Assembly: GCA_018970725.1 (NCBI GenBank) | Contig: JAGWVU010000012.1 | Span: forward strand, 48,828-112,827 | Direction: 5' to 3' | From: Verrucomicrobiota bacterium | GTDB lineage: Bacteria > Verrucomicrobiota > Verrucomicrobiia > Verrucomicrobiales > DEV007 | Length of the DNA: 64,000 nt | The notes under the pieces: model-generated | Seen by the model: the letters and a program-made list of their open reading frames with translations, nothing else | Told to the model about the DNA's origin: nothing | The model's database searches: none | Shown: positions 1 through 8,659 of the stretch, piece by piece | How positions within the stretch are numbered: the stretch's first letter is position 1 | How the letters are laid out: every line of letters starts with the position of its first letter | Made by a program: the position numbers and the translations under genes

Positions 1-888
1 ATCCGCCGCCAGTTGAAGCCGGACGAACTGGTCATAGGGGAGGTCGGCGTTGAAAGCACGGATCAGCCAGTCCCTGTAGACAAAGGCATAGACGAAGCGG
101 CGCTCCCTGCCCCCGGCGGTATAGCCGCGGACATCGGAATAACGAGCCACGTCCATCCAATGCCGGGCCCAGCGCTCGCCATAATGCGGGGACGCGAGAA
201 GATGATCGATCAGCTTTTCCGCAGGCTCGCGTGACCAAACGGAAAACTCCTGGTGAGTTGGAGGGAGCCCGGTGAGCACAAAATGGAGCCGTCGCACCAA
301 GGTGGCGGCGTCGGCCCCCGGCGCTTGGGTGAGCCCTTTGGCACGCAAGGCCCGCTGCACAAAAAAATCGATCGGGTGCACTCCCTCGGGCAGGTTGGGC
401 TCAACCCGCAACGGCCGCAGCGACCAATGACCCCGCGGATCTTTCTTCGCCAGAACCGGCGCAGCCGACGCCGGCCACGGAAGCCCGAGTTCAATCCACT
501 TCTGGAGCGCGCCGATTTCGTCAGCGGCCAGTTTCGGGGCGTTCTTTGGCATGTCACGGACTCCCCGTTTCGCGCCCTCATGGCGCACCGCGACGAGGAG
601 CTTGCTCGAGACCGGGTTTTTGAGATCGACCACCGCGCCGTTTTCGCCCCCCTTCAAAAGGGCGGCCCGGGAATCGAGCCTGAGGCCGGATTCCGCCCGG
701 ACCTTCCCGTGGCATTCCACGCAACGCTCCACGAGCACGGGCCGGATCGAGCGCTCGAAAAACTCGAGATGATCGGGAGGCGGGGTTTGCCCCAGGCCGG
801 TCAGGGGAAGGAGGAAAAGGATGGGCAACGCGCAACGCACAAGAAAACAGACCACCGGTTGCGGCCCCCGTTCGGTCTCGGGTCTCAT
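1..888 (-). CDS. PSCyt1/DUF1549 cytochrome protein, 5' part only (3' end outside window)
   Basis: The reading frame is open from ATG at 888 to the window edge (296 codons), so the C-terminal part is missing. An N-terminal hydrophobic stretch (about residues 18-34) is a signal peptide. A planctomycete cytochrome c1 segment follows with heme motif CVECH (C56, C59, H60), then the start of the DUF1549 (PSCyt2) domain with the family words LTGLPPT, HYGERWARHW and YRDWLIRAFN. The predicted product is an exported c-type cytochrome protein of the DUF1549/DUF1553 family; the biochemical role of the family is not established. Two fuller paralogues lie at 41629 and 55373. It is divergent from the gene at 1003. 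The start could lie slightly downstream. Confidence 0.9.
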   Translation of the reverse strand, partial: MRPETERGPQPVVCFLVRCALPILFLLPLTGLGQTPPPDHLEFFERSIRPVLVERCVECHGKVRAESGLRLDSRAALLKGGENGAVVDLKNPVSSKLLVAVRHEGAKRGVRDMPKNAPKLAADEIGALQKWIELGLPWPASAAPVLAKKDPRGHWSLRPLRVEPNLPEGVHPIDFFVQRALRAKGLTQAPGADAATLVRRLHFVLTGLPPTHQEFSVWSREPAEKLIDHLLASPHYGERWARHWMDVARYSDVRGYTAGGRERRFVYAFVYRDWLIRAFNADLPYDQFVRLQLAAD

Positions 889-1002
889 TTTTTCCCTATC
901 GAGTCTCGCCCGCGGATTCGCAAGCCCGTATCGGCCTTCGATCCACGAAACTGATGGGGCTGCCGGAGATTTGCCTCTCACTCATGAATCATCGAAGCGC
1001 AG

Positions 1003-2649
1003 ATGATCCAACCTTGCCCGGCCGTCCGGTCCATGCTAGCGTCCAGCCAGATGAATGCCTTCGGCTCCGCCATCGCCCTGATCACCACCATTATCTCGGG
1101 GATCGCCCTCATGATGACATGGTCCGGAAGTGAAAGTGTCTCCTTCGACCGTGTGCCGATGGAAGGGGATCTATCGCCCTACGATCTCGCCCAATTCCGC
1201 CATCCCGAGCCTCTGGAAGTGGCCTCGGTGGAGGAGGAAGGAATGGAGGAGGAGGAGGAGGACAAGCCAATTTCCACTGAGGGCGTTTCCTCGGAGATGG
1301 CGGCTGCCGTGGCGGCGGAGATGGCGAAAGCAGGGGCACCGAGGGGCAACCGGGGCAAGCGCCGTCAGAACCAGACTGCCATGGCGGGTCGTCAGGCTTC
1401 GATGGATGATACCAAGCCCGCCATGACCCGCACACCCGCCGTTCAGGTCGATTCCGGTGGCCCGCGGAACCGGGTGTTGTGGATCAGCATCGCGGGTTTC
1501 CGTGGAGACTACATGGAGAAGGCCGAGGCCCCGTTTCTCAAGCAGATGGCCGCCGAGGGCGGGAGCACAACTTCGCTGATGCCCGTGTTCCCTTCGCTGC
1601 ATTACCCCTGCCTGATCACCCAGGCCACCGGCTTGCCCGTTTCCACTCATGGGGTTGCCGGCAACGTGATGCGGGATCCCGAAAGCAAGGAAATCCTGAC
1701 GCGCCCGACCAAGCTAGCGTTGCTCAAGTCAGAGCCCGTCTGGACCACGGCGAAGCGGCAGGGCTTGACCGTGATGGTCCATGACTGGCCGTTTTCCCAG
1801 GAACAACCCGCCGACGCCGCCGCCGACGTCTTCCTCAAAACGTTCGATGACGGCAAGACCGACGATGTCCGGCTTTCAGGCCTTCTCGAGGCTTGGTCTT
1901 CCTACAAGGGGCCGGCCAAAATCGCCCTCGCCATGGCGTCCCTTCACGGTTTGGAGAAGGCCGCGATGGCCAACGGTAGCCGGGACCCGAAAACCTTCGA
2001 GGCCGTGACCAAGTTGGACTCGGACCTCAAGACGTTTTTCGACAAGTTGCGTGACGCATGGCCCACCCTGGGGAACCCGGGGGACAAACTTTACGTGATC
2101 CTCTCCACCGACCACGGCCGGGCCGACGCGGAAAAGGTGATCAATTTCGGACATCTCATGGGCCCCTTGGCGGAGCATGTCGAATTCACGGTTGATTCCG
2201 GTGTGGCGAACATCTGGTTCAAGGAACCTCCTGCAGGCACCACCTTGGATGCCTACATGAAGAAATACGACGAGGAACTCCGCGCCCGGATTTATTGGAG
2301 ATCGTATCCCCGCGGTGAGTATCCCTCTACTCTGGAGCTGGGAAGTGGAGGCCCGTTCCTTGGCGACCGGCTTCTGGTGCTCAAGGGCGGTTATGCCTTT
2401 TCCGAAGCGAAGGGATCCGAGCCGGTCTACAGCCCGTCCGAGACCAGCGGCCCCTTTTCCTTCGGGGGCTATCCGGTGAAGGAGTCATCCCGGATGAAGG
2501 GTCAGGCCTTCATTTTCGAACTCGGCGGGGGTGGCCGCGCGGCCGACCTCGGTCAAGTCTTTCCCGCACAGCTCTACCCGACGGTTTGCAACCTGCTCGG
2601 CATCAAAGGAAACGACGGCGTGACCGCAGAACCTTTGAACGTGAACTGA
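1003..2649 (+). CDS. Membrane-anchored NPP/alkaline-phosphatase-superfamily protein, probably catalytically degenerate
   Basis: The N-terminus carries one membrane segment (about residues 20-40), then a Glu-rich low-complexity linker (about 60-90) and a type I phosphodiesterase/nucleotide pyrophosphatase fold (about 150-548). Fold words are visible (PVFPSLHYP, GLPVSTHGVAGN, STDHG). Key positions are changed, however. The usual metal Asp in 'SxDGFR' is Ala (SIAGFR), the catalytic Thr/Ser before F-P-N-H is replaced (SLHYPCL), and the EEPDxxGH segment is not recognisable. The start is uncertain: ATG 1003, 1033 or 1051, and the last begins right at the membrane segment. No clear ribosome-binding site is seen. 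A strong terminator lies downstream at 2784. Confidence 0.8.
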   Translation: MIQPCPAVRSMLASSQMNAFGSAIALITTIISGIALMMTWSGSESVSFDRVPMEGDLSPYDLAQFRHPEPLEVASVEEEGMEEEEEDKPISTEGVSSEMAAAVAAEMAKAGAPRGNRGKRRQNQTAMAGRQASMDDTKPAMTRTPAVQVDSGGPRNRVLWISIAGFRGDYMEKAEAPFLKQMAAEGGSTTSLMPVFPSLHYPCLITQATGLPVSTHGVAGNVMRDPESKEILTRPTKLALLKSEPVWTTAKRQGLTVMVHDWPFSQEQPADAAADVFLKTFDDGKTDDVRLSGLLEAWSSYKGPAKIALAMASLHGLEKAAMANGSRDPKTFEAVTKLDSDLKTFFDKLRDAWPTLGNPGDKLYVILSTDHGRADAEKVINFGHLMGPLAEHVEFTVDSGVANIWFKEPPAGTTLDAYMKKYDEELRARIYWRSYPRGEYPSTLELGSGGPFLGDRLLVLKGGYAFSEAKGSEPVYSPSETSGPFSFGGYPVKESSRMKGQAFIFELGGGGRAADLGQVFPAQLYPTVCNLLGIKGNDGVTAEPLNVN

Positions 2650-2783
2650 AGCGCAAGAATCCGCATGACGTACTTTCAAACAATTTGTAGCACATTTTTG
2701 ATTTTTTCACTTGCGATCTTCTAGCACAACACCACAGTGTGATCCTAGGACAAACTGTAGTTGTTTGTTTGTTTTCATGGTTC

Positions 2784-2813
2784 AAAGGCCCGATCATTCG
2801 TGATCGGGCCTTT
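2784..2813. terminator. Rho-independent terminator, 13-bp stem with TTCG tetraloop
   Basis: AAAGGCCCGATCA (2784-2796), loop TTCG (2797-2800) and TGATCGGGCCTTT (2801-2813) pair perfectly, and another T follows. A-run before and T-run after make it symmetric, but both neighbours are on the plus strand, so it most likely ends the transcript of the 1003 gene. The 134 bases between that stop codon and the hairpin are visibly AT-richer than the genes and contain no ORF. Confidence 0.93.
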
Positions 2814-2854
2814 TCCACTTCCCGCGGCGGTTTTCGGCGTTACCTTGCCTTCTC

Positions 2855-3835
2855 ATGACCGGACCGAATCCGGCCTACCGCCCGTTCGGCTTTTTCCGTT
2901 CTTCCGTGGTCCTTGTCTTTTCTTGGTTCGTTTCATTTACGGGATTGGCTCAACAGGATGTCGGCCTTTTGGTCCCCGGCGAGGTTCACGAGGTCCGACT
3001 GCTCAAGGGCGTTGACTCCCGCTGGATGGGTATCACGCCGAACTTTGAGCGCGGGATCGTCTGGTTCTTCGCTGAGCCCTTGCGTCCGGATTCCGTCGCC
3101 GCCCTGCGCATCCGCACGACGCGCGGCGTTTCCGGCAGTCCGGCCTGGGTCCGCTCCCAGACAAACGGTCCCGCTCCGGAAGCGTTGATCTCCACGGACT
3201 CGGAGGGCGGCTCCGTCCCGATCAAGATCTGGGCCGAAGCGGAGCCCGAGTTCGACGCCCATGAGCCGAATGACGCCTTTCAGGAAGCGGCACCGCTCGC
3301 CGCCGGGGGAAATCGGTTCTTTCTCTATCCGCAAGCGGATCAAGACTGGTTCTCGTTCACTATCCCCCAAGCATCGGAATACCGCGCCGCGGTCACGATC
3401 GCCCGCGGCGGAAGCGTCTTTCGTGATGGCTTGGAATTGGGCATCAGCGATCAGGGTCAGCGCCCGTTGGTTCAGCGGGTGGGCCAGCTCGATGACGGCG
3501 GAATATGGCAGACCGTTCCTTTCGACCTCAAAGCCGGAGAGTACCGGTGCTGGGTGCGGGCGCGGGGAAGTCGCTTTTCGAGATTTCCCCTCGTCCTGAC
3601 GTTGGAGCGAGCGGACGGGGACCGTTCCATCCCCGCCGTCTCGCCCGCCGTCGCGTTGGCCGGCTCAACCCGCGCGAGCGGTTCCATCCCGGATCCATTG
3701 GCGGTCAGGAGCGTGAAGGGACCAGCCCGCTCCCCGGTCGGTGCCCGGGTGCTGCTGGGATTGTTGCTGGGGATGATCGTGTGGTGGGGCGCTGCCCTTC
3801 TGCGCCCCCGCCGGGTCTTTGACCTGACACGATAA
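2855..3835 (+). CDS. Exported protein with PPC-like domain and C-terminal membrane anchor, unknown function
   Basis: A 326-residue protein with an N-terminal signal segment (about 12-32). The middle section has the look of a bacterial pre-peptidase C-terminal (PPC) beta-sandwich: an acidic 'EPNDAFQEA' entry about residues 137-145, then DQDWFSFTIP and a YRCWVRARGS strand. One hydrophobic anchor follows near the C-terminus (about 292-312) with an Arg-rich tail. The likely topology is periplasmic with the tail in the cytoplasm. PPC domains usually accompany secreted peptidases, but no catalytic domain is visible. No partner gene is evident: the terminator at 2784 separates it from the upstream gene, and an Lrp regulator follows after a 240-base gap. 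Confidence 0.75.
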   Translation: MTGPNPAYRPFGFFRSSVVLVFSWFVSFTGLAQQDVGLLVPGEVHEVRLLKGVDSRWMGITPNFERGIVWFFAEPLRPDSVAALRIRTTRGVSGSPAWVRSQTNGPAPEALISTDSEGGSVPIKIWAEAEPEFDAHEPNDAFQEAAPLAAGGNRFFLYPQADQDWFSFTIPQASEYRAAVTIARGGSVFRDGLELGISDQGQRPLVQRVGQLDDGGIWQTVPFDLKAGEYRCWVRARGSRFSRFPLVLTLERADGDRSIPAVSPAVALAGSTRASGSIPDPLAVRSVKGPARSPVGARVLLGLLLGMIVWWGAALLRPRRVFDLTR

Positions 3836-3932
3836 AATCTCCATCCACGGCAACCGCGTGGTGTTCCCGGCGCTCATCCGGTTTCCCGGTGGTGGCGCAT
3901 CCGTTCTCCGCGGAAACTGGTCCCGTTACCGG

Positions 3933-3963
3933 AACGGCCGGAGCTTCGCCTGCTCCGGCCGTT
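3933..3963. repeat. 12-bp GC-rich inverted repeat (hairpin)
   Basis: AACGGCCGGAGC (3933-3944) and GCTCCGGCCGTT (3952-3963) are perfect complements around a 7-base loop. There is no T-run afterwards, so it is not a classical intrinsic terminator. It sits in the 240-base gap between the PPC protein and the Lrp regulator. It could be a terminator of another type or an attenuator. Apart from it I see nothing in 3836-4075. Confidence 0.6.
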
Positions 3964-4075
3964 GCGTCCCCATCGTCGTCCAACGCGAGATCGAGGGAGC
4001 TTTTTCCAGTCGGGCCGGGGCCAAGGGCCCGGCGGTTCCTCATTGAGCTTTTCAGGAAACGGGCGAGGATGAGCC

Positions 4076-4558
4076 ATGATCGACCCCATTTTGGAAGAAC
4101 TCCAGCGCAACAGCCGGTCCACCCCGGAGGAACTTGCCAAACTTTTCGGTTTGGAGGCCGCCGCAATTGCCGCCAAAATCGAGGGTTGGGAACAGGACGG
4201 GACCATCCTCGGCTACCATGCCGTGGTGGATCCCGATCGCGCTGGCGACACCGGCGTGACCGCTTTCATCGAAGTGAAGCTCACCCCGGAGCGCGAGGGC
4301 GGGTTCGACCGCATTGCCCGCCGCATTTCCAAATTCTCCCAAGTCACCAGTTGTTATCTCATGAGCGGGGGCTACGACCTCGTGGTGGTGGTGGAGGACG
4401 TGAATCTTCGAGCCGTGGCCCAGTTCATCGCTGAAAAGCTGAGCACGCTCGAGGGGGTCCTTTCCACCTCGACGCATTTCCAGCTCAAGGTCTACAAACA
4501 AAGCCGGTTCACCATCCAAGGGGAAATCCATTCCGGCCGACTTCCTGTTGTCCCCTGA
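4076..4558 (+). CDS. Lrp/AsnC-family transcriptional regulator
   Basis: 160 residues, the normal size for the family. An N-terminal winged helix-turn-helix (about 1-55, 'STPEELAKLFGL...KIEGWEQDGTILGYHAVVD') is followed by a RAM/AsnC ligand domain (about 62-140, 'TAFIEVKL', 'VTSCYLMSGGYDLVVVVE'). The start ATG at 4076 has GAGG about 9 bases upstream. Fourteen bases separate its stop from the aminotransferase start, so the two are probably one operon, and the regulator probably senses an amino acid handled by that enzyme. Confidence 0.92.
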   Translation: MIDPILEELQRNSRSTPEELAKLFGLEAAAIAAKIEGWEQDGTILGYHAVVDPDRAGDTGVTAFIEVKLTPEREGGFDRIARRISKFSQVTSCYLMSGGYDLVVVVEDVNLRAVAQFIAEKLSTLEGVLSTSTHFQLKVYKQSRFTIQGEIHSGRLPVVP

Positions 4559-4572
4559 CCGCAAGCGCACCG

Positions 4573-5763
4573 GTGAACAATCTTTCATCCAAAATTTCCC
4601 GCCAACTCCAGCAGATTCCCAAGTCGGGCATCCGCGACTTCTTTGAGCTGGTCCAAGGGCGTGACGACGTCATCTCCCTCGGCGTTGGCGAACCTGATTT
4701 TTCCGCTCCGTGGCATATCCGTGAGGCCGCCATCTACTGCTTGGAGTCCGGCAACACCGCCTACACCTCCAATCTCGGCCTCCTGCCCCTTCGCGAGGAG
4801 ATCAGCACTTATGTGCAGCGCTATTTCGGGCCCTGTTATGACCCGAAGACCGAGATTCTCGTGACCGTCGGGGTATCCGAAGCCCTCGATCTCGCGTTCC
4901 GCGCCTTGCTCAATCCGGGGGACGAGGTCATTTACCACGAGCCGTGCTATGTTTCCTACAGCCCGAGTATCGTCATGGCCTACGGAACGCCCGTTACGGT
5001 GGCGACGCGCCTCGAGGACAACTTTGCCCTCCGCGCCAGCGATGTGGCCGCCGCCATCACCGCGCGCACCCGGGTCATCGTCCTAAACTTCCCCACCAAC
5101 CCGACGGGTGCGGTCGAGCCCGTGGAGGAATTGGAGCAGATCGCCCGGCTTGCGGTGGAGCACGACCTCATTGTGATCACCGATGAGATTTACAGCGAGC
5201 TGATTTATGATAACCATGACGCCGCCACCGTTCCCTCGCATACCTCCATCGTATCCTTTCCGGGCATGCGCGAGCGGACGATCCTGCTGCATGGTTTTTC
5301 GAAGGCCTACGCCATGACCGGATTCCGGCTTGGCTATTCCTGCGCTCCGCCTGTCCTCACCGATGCCATGATGAAAGTGCACCAGTATTCCATGCTCTGC
5401 GCCTCGATCATTGCCCAAAGGGCCGGCATCGAAGCCCTGCGCAACGGAGCCGCCGAGGTCGAGAAAATGCGGCATGAGTATGCCCTCCGGCGCCATCTCA
5501 TGCTGGAAGGATTCGCCCGGATCGGCATCCCCTGCTTTCCTCCGGGAGGCGCTTTTTATCTCTTCCCGGATATCAGCAAGTTCGGTCTCAGCAGCCGGGA
5601 TTTTGCCTTCAAACTTCTTGAGCAGGAGAGCGTGGCGGTCGTCCCCGGAACCGCCTTCGGGGTCTCGGGTGAGGGTTGCGTCCGGGCCTGTTACGCCACC
5701 GGGCGCGCGGATCTCGAGGAAGCACTTGTCAGGATCGAGCGCTTCATCAGCCGGCTCGGATGA
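4573..5763 (+). CDS. PLP-dependent class I/II aminotransferase
   Basis: 396 residues, fold type I. The substrate/PLP elements are all present: NFPTNPTG (about 172-179), TDEIYSEL with the ring-contacting Asp (about 204), and the PLP-binding Lys244 in HGFSKAYAMTGFRLGY. It belongs to the AspC/PatA-like group; the substrate cannot be fixed from sequence. The start is GTG at 4573, chosen because the next in-frame ATG would remove the N-terminal helix. The stop overlaps the ATG of the next gene (ATGA at 5760). It is coupled to an Lrp regulator, an arrangement seen in many bacteria and archaea. Confidence 0.92.
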   Translation: MNNLSSKISRQLQQIPKSGIRDFFELVQGRDDVISLGVGEPDFSAPWHIREAAIYCLESGNTAYTSNLGLLPLREEISTYVQRYFGPCYDPKTEILVTVGVSEALDLAFRALLNPGDEVIYHEPCYVSYSPSIVMAYGTPVTVATRLEDNFALRASDVAAAITARTRVIVLNFPTNPTGAVEPVEELEQIARLAVEHDLIVITDEIYSELIYDNHDAATVPSHTSIVSFPGMRERTILLHGFSKAYAMTGFRLGYSCAPPVLTDAMMKVHQYSMLCASIIAQRAGIEALRNGAAEVEKMRHEYALRRHLMLEGFARIGIPCFPPGGAFYLFPDISKFGLSSRDFAFKLLEQESVAVVPGTAFGVSGEGCVRACYATGRADLEEALVRIERFISRLG

Positions 5764-7169
5764 CTCACCGCATCTTCGTCAGGGGGGCCTGCCTCGTCGC
5801 CTTGACAGTCACATCGGCGGCGGCGGGCCGCACCTTCGAGGTCGGCCCCGGGCGCGCCCTCCCGGCGATCGGTCAGGTTCCCTGGGAAAGCCTGCAGCCG
5901 GGGGATGTCGTTCGCATTCACTGGCGGCCCGAGCCTTATCGCGAAAAGTGGAACATCTCCACGCCGGGAACGGCGGACGCGCCGATCCGCGTCGTTGGCG
6001 TTCCCGACCCGAAGGGTGGTTTGCCCGTCATCGACGGCCAGGATGCGCTCACTCGTCCGGACCTCGACTTTCCGGGGCAGGCCCGGGCCCTCATCAGGGT
6101 GGGTTGCCCGAACGGCCCGGAGGGGAGTGTCCCGCCGGTGCCGGCCCACGTCGTCATCGAGCATCTCGAAATCCGCGGTGCGCGGGTGCCAAACCGGTTC
6201 ACCGGGCGCAACGGCATCGCTCCCTACCTGAAACACGCGGCCGGCATTTACATCGCCCAGGGAAGCCATGTAACCATCCGTGGATGCGTCATCCACGACT
6301 GCGGGAACGGGCTGATGTCGAGCGGCGCGGAGACTTTGGTCGAGTCCTGCCATATCTTCGGCAACGGAAACCCGGGCAGCCTTTACGAGCACAACGTATA
6401 CACCAGCTCATCCGGGATGGTTTTCCAATCCAACCGTCTCGGACTTCTTCGGGACGGTTCCCCCGGAAACAACTTCAAGGATCGTTCCGCCGGATTGATC
6501 GTTCGATACAACTGGATCGAGGGAGGAAACCGCCAGCTCGACCTCGTGGACGCCAACGACCATCACGCTCCTCTCTCAAGGGAAGCACGCTACCGGGAGA
6601 CCTTGGTTTATGGCAATATCCTCGTCGAGCCCGCTGAGGCGGGGAACAGCCAGATCATCCACTACGGCGGGGATTCCGGAGAAGAGGAGTTTTATCGCAG
6701 GGGCATTCTCCGCCTGTATGGCAACACCATCCTTTCCTTCCGGCAGGGTCCCACGACCTTGATCCGTTTCGCGGGAGGCGGAGCGGTGGCGGATTGCCGG
6801 AACAATATCGTCTGGCTGGCGCATGCGTCAGGACGCATGCATCTCGGTTCCGGGGATGGCCGGATTCTTCTGGCCGGAAACTGGCTCCCGGAGCGCGTGA
6901 CCCCATCTTTTGGAGTCGGCCACGCCCCGGTCGTGCAGGGCTTCATGGAAGCACGAAAGGGCGGGGATCCAGGCTTTCTGGCCGCCGACCGCGCCGACTT
7001 CCGCCTGCGCAGCCGGGGAGCCCCCTGTGCCGGCCTGTCCGTCCCTCTGCCGGCTGATTTTTTGCAAGCCCACGGGATCGCCTTTCAGTATCACCCGCAC
7101 GGCCCCCTCACCGCGCGCCCGGCGGAAACCCTGACACTTCCCGGCGCCATGGTTGCAACGGCGGACTGA
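5760..7169 (+). CDS. Secreted right-handed beta-helix repeat protein
   Basis: 469 residues from ATG 5760, which overlaps the aminotransferase stop by ATGA. A signal peptide (about 1-22, ending TSAAAG) precedes a parallel beta-helix: repeated short strands such as HVVIEHLEIRG, HVTIRGCVIHDC, ETLVESCHIFGN and GLIVRYNWIEGG. The fold is shared by polysaccharide lyases, epimerases and GH28 enzymes. I see no clear lyase catalytic signature, so the substrate is unknown. It ends 8 bases from the convergent gene at 7178. Confidence 0.85.
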   Translation: MTHRIFVRGACLVALTVTSAAAGRTFEVGPGRALPAIGQVPWESLQPGDVVRIHWRPEPYREKWNISTPGTADAPIRVVGVPDPKGGLPVIDGQDALTRPDLDFPGQARALIRVGCPNGPEGSVPPVPAHVVIEHLEIRGARVPNRFTGRNGIAPYLKHAAGIYIAQGSHVTIRGCVIHDCGNGLMSSGAETLVESCHIFGNGNPGSLYEHNVYTSSSGMVFQSNRLGLLRDGSPGNNFKDRSAGLIVRYNWIEGGNRQLDLVDANDHHAPLSREARYRETLVYGNILVEPAEAGNSQIIHYGGDSGEEEFYRRGILRLYGNTILSFRQGPTTLIRFAGGGAVADCRNNIVWLAHASGRMHLGSGDGRILLAGNWLPERVTPSFGVGHAPVVQGFMEARKGGDPGFLAADRADFRLRSRGAPCAGLSVPLPADFLQAHGIAFQYHPHGPLTARPAETLTLPGAMVATAD

Positions 7170-7177
7170 ACCTCCGC

Positions 7178-8647
7178 TCACTGGCCGGACGGGATTTCGT
7201 TCAGCGTGTAGTATCCGGTCGGGTGAAGCACCGCGCGCCCCGCCCGGCTGCGGAGACCGGCGACCGAAAGTTCGTGGACGTGCCCTTGGGTCAAGGGCTG
7301 GACCGAGAGATCGATGGTCAGGCCGTCAGCGGAGACGCCCGCCACCTCGACGACCGGTGAAACCCGATCCACTTCCGGTGATCCATAGGCCCCGCGATAG
7401 AGGTAGGTATAGGCAGCCATCTGAAAACTTGAAGCCACGGCCGTAGCGGGATCGACGGGCTCGGTGAGACGCAGTTGAAACCCGTCCGGCCGGGCCCGCA
7501 TCTCCAAAACCTCGAAGGGCACCTTGCCCGTCCAGCGGACCCGCTCGAGCGACTCCGGTTTTCCCCCCCGGGCTCCCCAGCCGCGGTCGGAACCGCCGGT
7601 GAAGAGCGTCCCATCCTCCGCGAGCCGCACCGCGATGTTCCCGGATTGGAAGCCGTTGAGGAAAGAGAAGGCCGCCCCCTGCCACACGCCGTTGACCTCT
7701 TCCAGAAACACGCGCTGCACTTGGGAAAACGTCTGTTCGCCGACGAGAAGCTGCCCTTTGAAGGGGCCGAACTTTTCGTTCTCGATCAGGGCGATGCCTG
7801 TTGGCGAGTGTCCCAGTTTTCCGTGAGGGAGAACCACGGCGGGAGGAACAAACTCCGGAATCCGCTTCCTTTCCGAGACAATCCTGGTCTCCGTGAGGGT
7901 CGGGTAGGTCGGCGGCCCACCAATGGCACCACCGGTGAACGGGAAAAAGATGTTCCCGTTGGGGTTACCTTGGAAGGAACCGACTTTTACATGCTTGAGC
8001 GATGAACTGCCATTCCATGCTCCCTGGTTGTCAGTATAGAAAACCTCACCTTCCGGTCCAAATCCGATGCCGCCCGGGGACCGCACCCCGCAAGCCGTGG
8101 GAATGACCTTGCCGTCGGGCGTGATTCGCAGGACCCATCCGCGATAGAGCGACTCCGCGGTGAAGGAACCTGTCAGGCAGAGCACGACCCAAAGATTGCC
8201 TTCCTTGTCGTGACGGGAACCGAAGGCGTATTCATGGTAGTCGCCCTTGATCCCCCAACCGTCACTGACACACTCGAAAAGATCGGCCGATCCGTCGCCA
8301 TCCTCGTCTTTCATCCGGGTGACCTCGGGCCGCTGCGTTGCATAAAGCCAACCGTCCTTCCATGAAAGGCCGAGCGGCTCGTGGAGATAACGGGCAAAGA
8401 GGGACCACTGCGGAGTGCTCCCTTCGTAGGCTCCGCTTCCAATCCAAATTTCACCCCGGCGCGTGGAGAGGGCGATCTTCCGGTCCGGCAACAACTCCAA
8501 CGCCCCGACCTCGAAAAGGGTGTCTGCCGGAGTCGCCAACCGGGTGATGGGATAATACAAGGCTTCCTCAGCCGGTTGCGCCCCGGACACCGGCCGCAGG
8601 CTGACAAGGCCCAAAAGAAACAGAATGAGAGTCGCTCGTCGCTTCAT
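7178..8647 (-). CDS. Secreted L-sorbosone-dehydrogenase-like beta-propeller protein
   Basis: 489 residues with a signal peptide (about 1-23, 'MKRRATLILFLLGLVSLRP'). Propeller blades carry motifs such as KDGWLYATQRPEVTRMKD, DEDGDGSADLFE, SRHDKEGNLWVVL, GPEGEVFYTDNQGAWN and LFTGGSDRGWGARGG, as in the PQQ/sorbosone dehydrogenase-like proteins of Verrucomicrobia and Planctomycetes. No heme CxxCH is visible, although many relatives carry one. Its start lies 12 bases after the stop of the cupredoxin gene at 8660, so the two form an operon; the pairing suggests electrons pass from the propeller enzyme to a copper protein. Confidence 0.85.
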   Translation of the reverse strand: MKRRATLILFLLGLVSLRPVSGAQPAEEALYYPITRLATPADTLFEVGALELLPDRKIALSTRRGEIWIGSGAYEGSTPQWSLFARYLHEPLGLSWKDGWLYATQRPEVTRMKDEDGDGSADLFECVSDGWGIKGDYHEYAFGSRHDKEGNLWVVLCLTGSFTAESLYRGWVLRITPDGKVIPTACGVRSPGGIGFGPEGEVFYTDNQGAWNGSSSLKHVKVGSFQGNPNGNIFFPFTGGAIGGPPTYPTLTETRIVSERKRIPEFVPPAVVLPHGKLGHSPTGIALIENEKFGPFKGQLLVGEQTFSQVQRVFLEEVNGVWQGAAFSFLNGFQSGNIAVRLAEDGTLFTGGSDRGWGARGGKPESLERVRWTGKVPFEVLEMRARPDGFQLRLTEPVDPATAVASSFQMAAYTYLYRGAYGSPEVDRVSPVVEVAGVSADGLTIDLSVQPLTQGHVHELSVAGLRSRAGRAVLHPTGYYTLNEIPSGQ

Positions 8648-8659
8648 CGGAATCTGTAG

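Noticed and set aside
253..954. 233-residue plus-strand frame
   Set aside because: Antisense of the DUF1549 gene at 1-888, which continues past the window edge and has clear heme and domain motifs.
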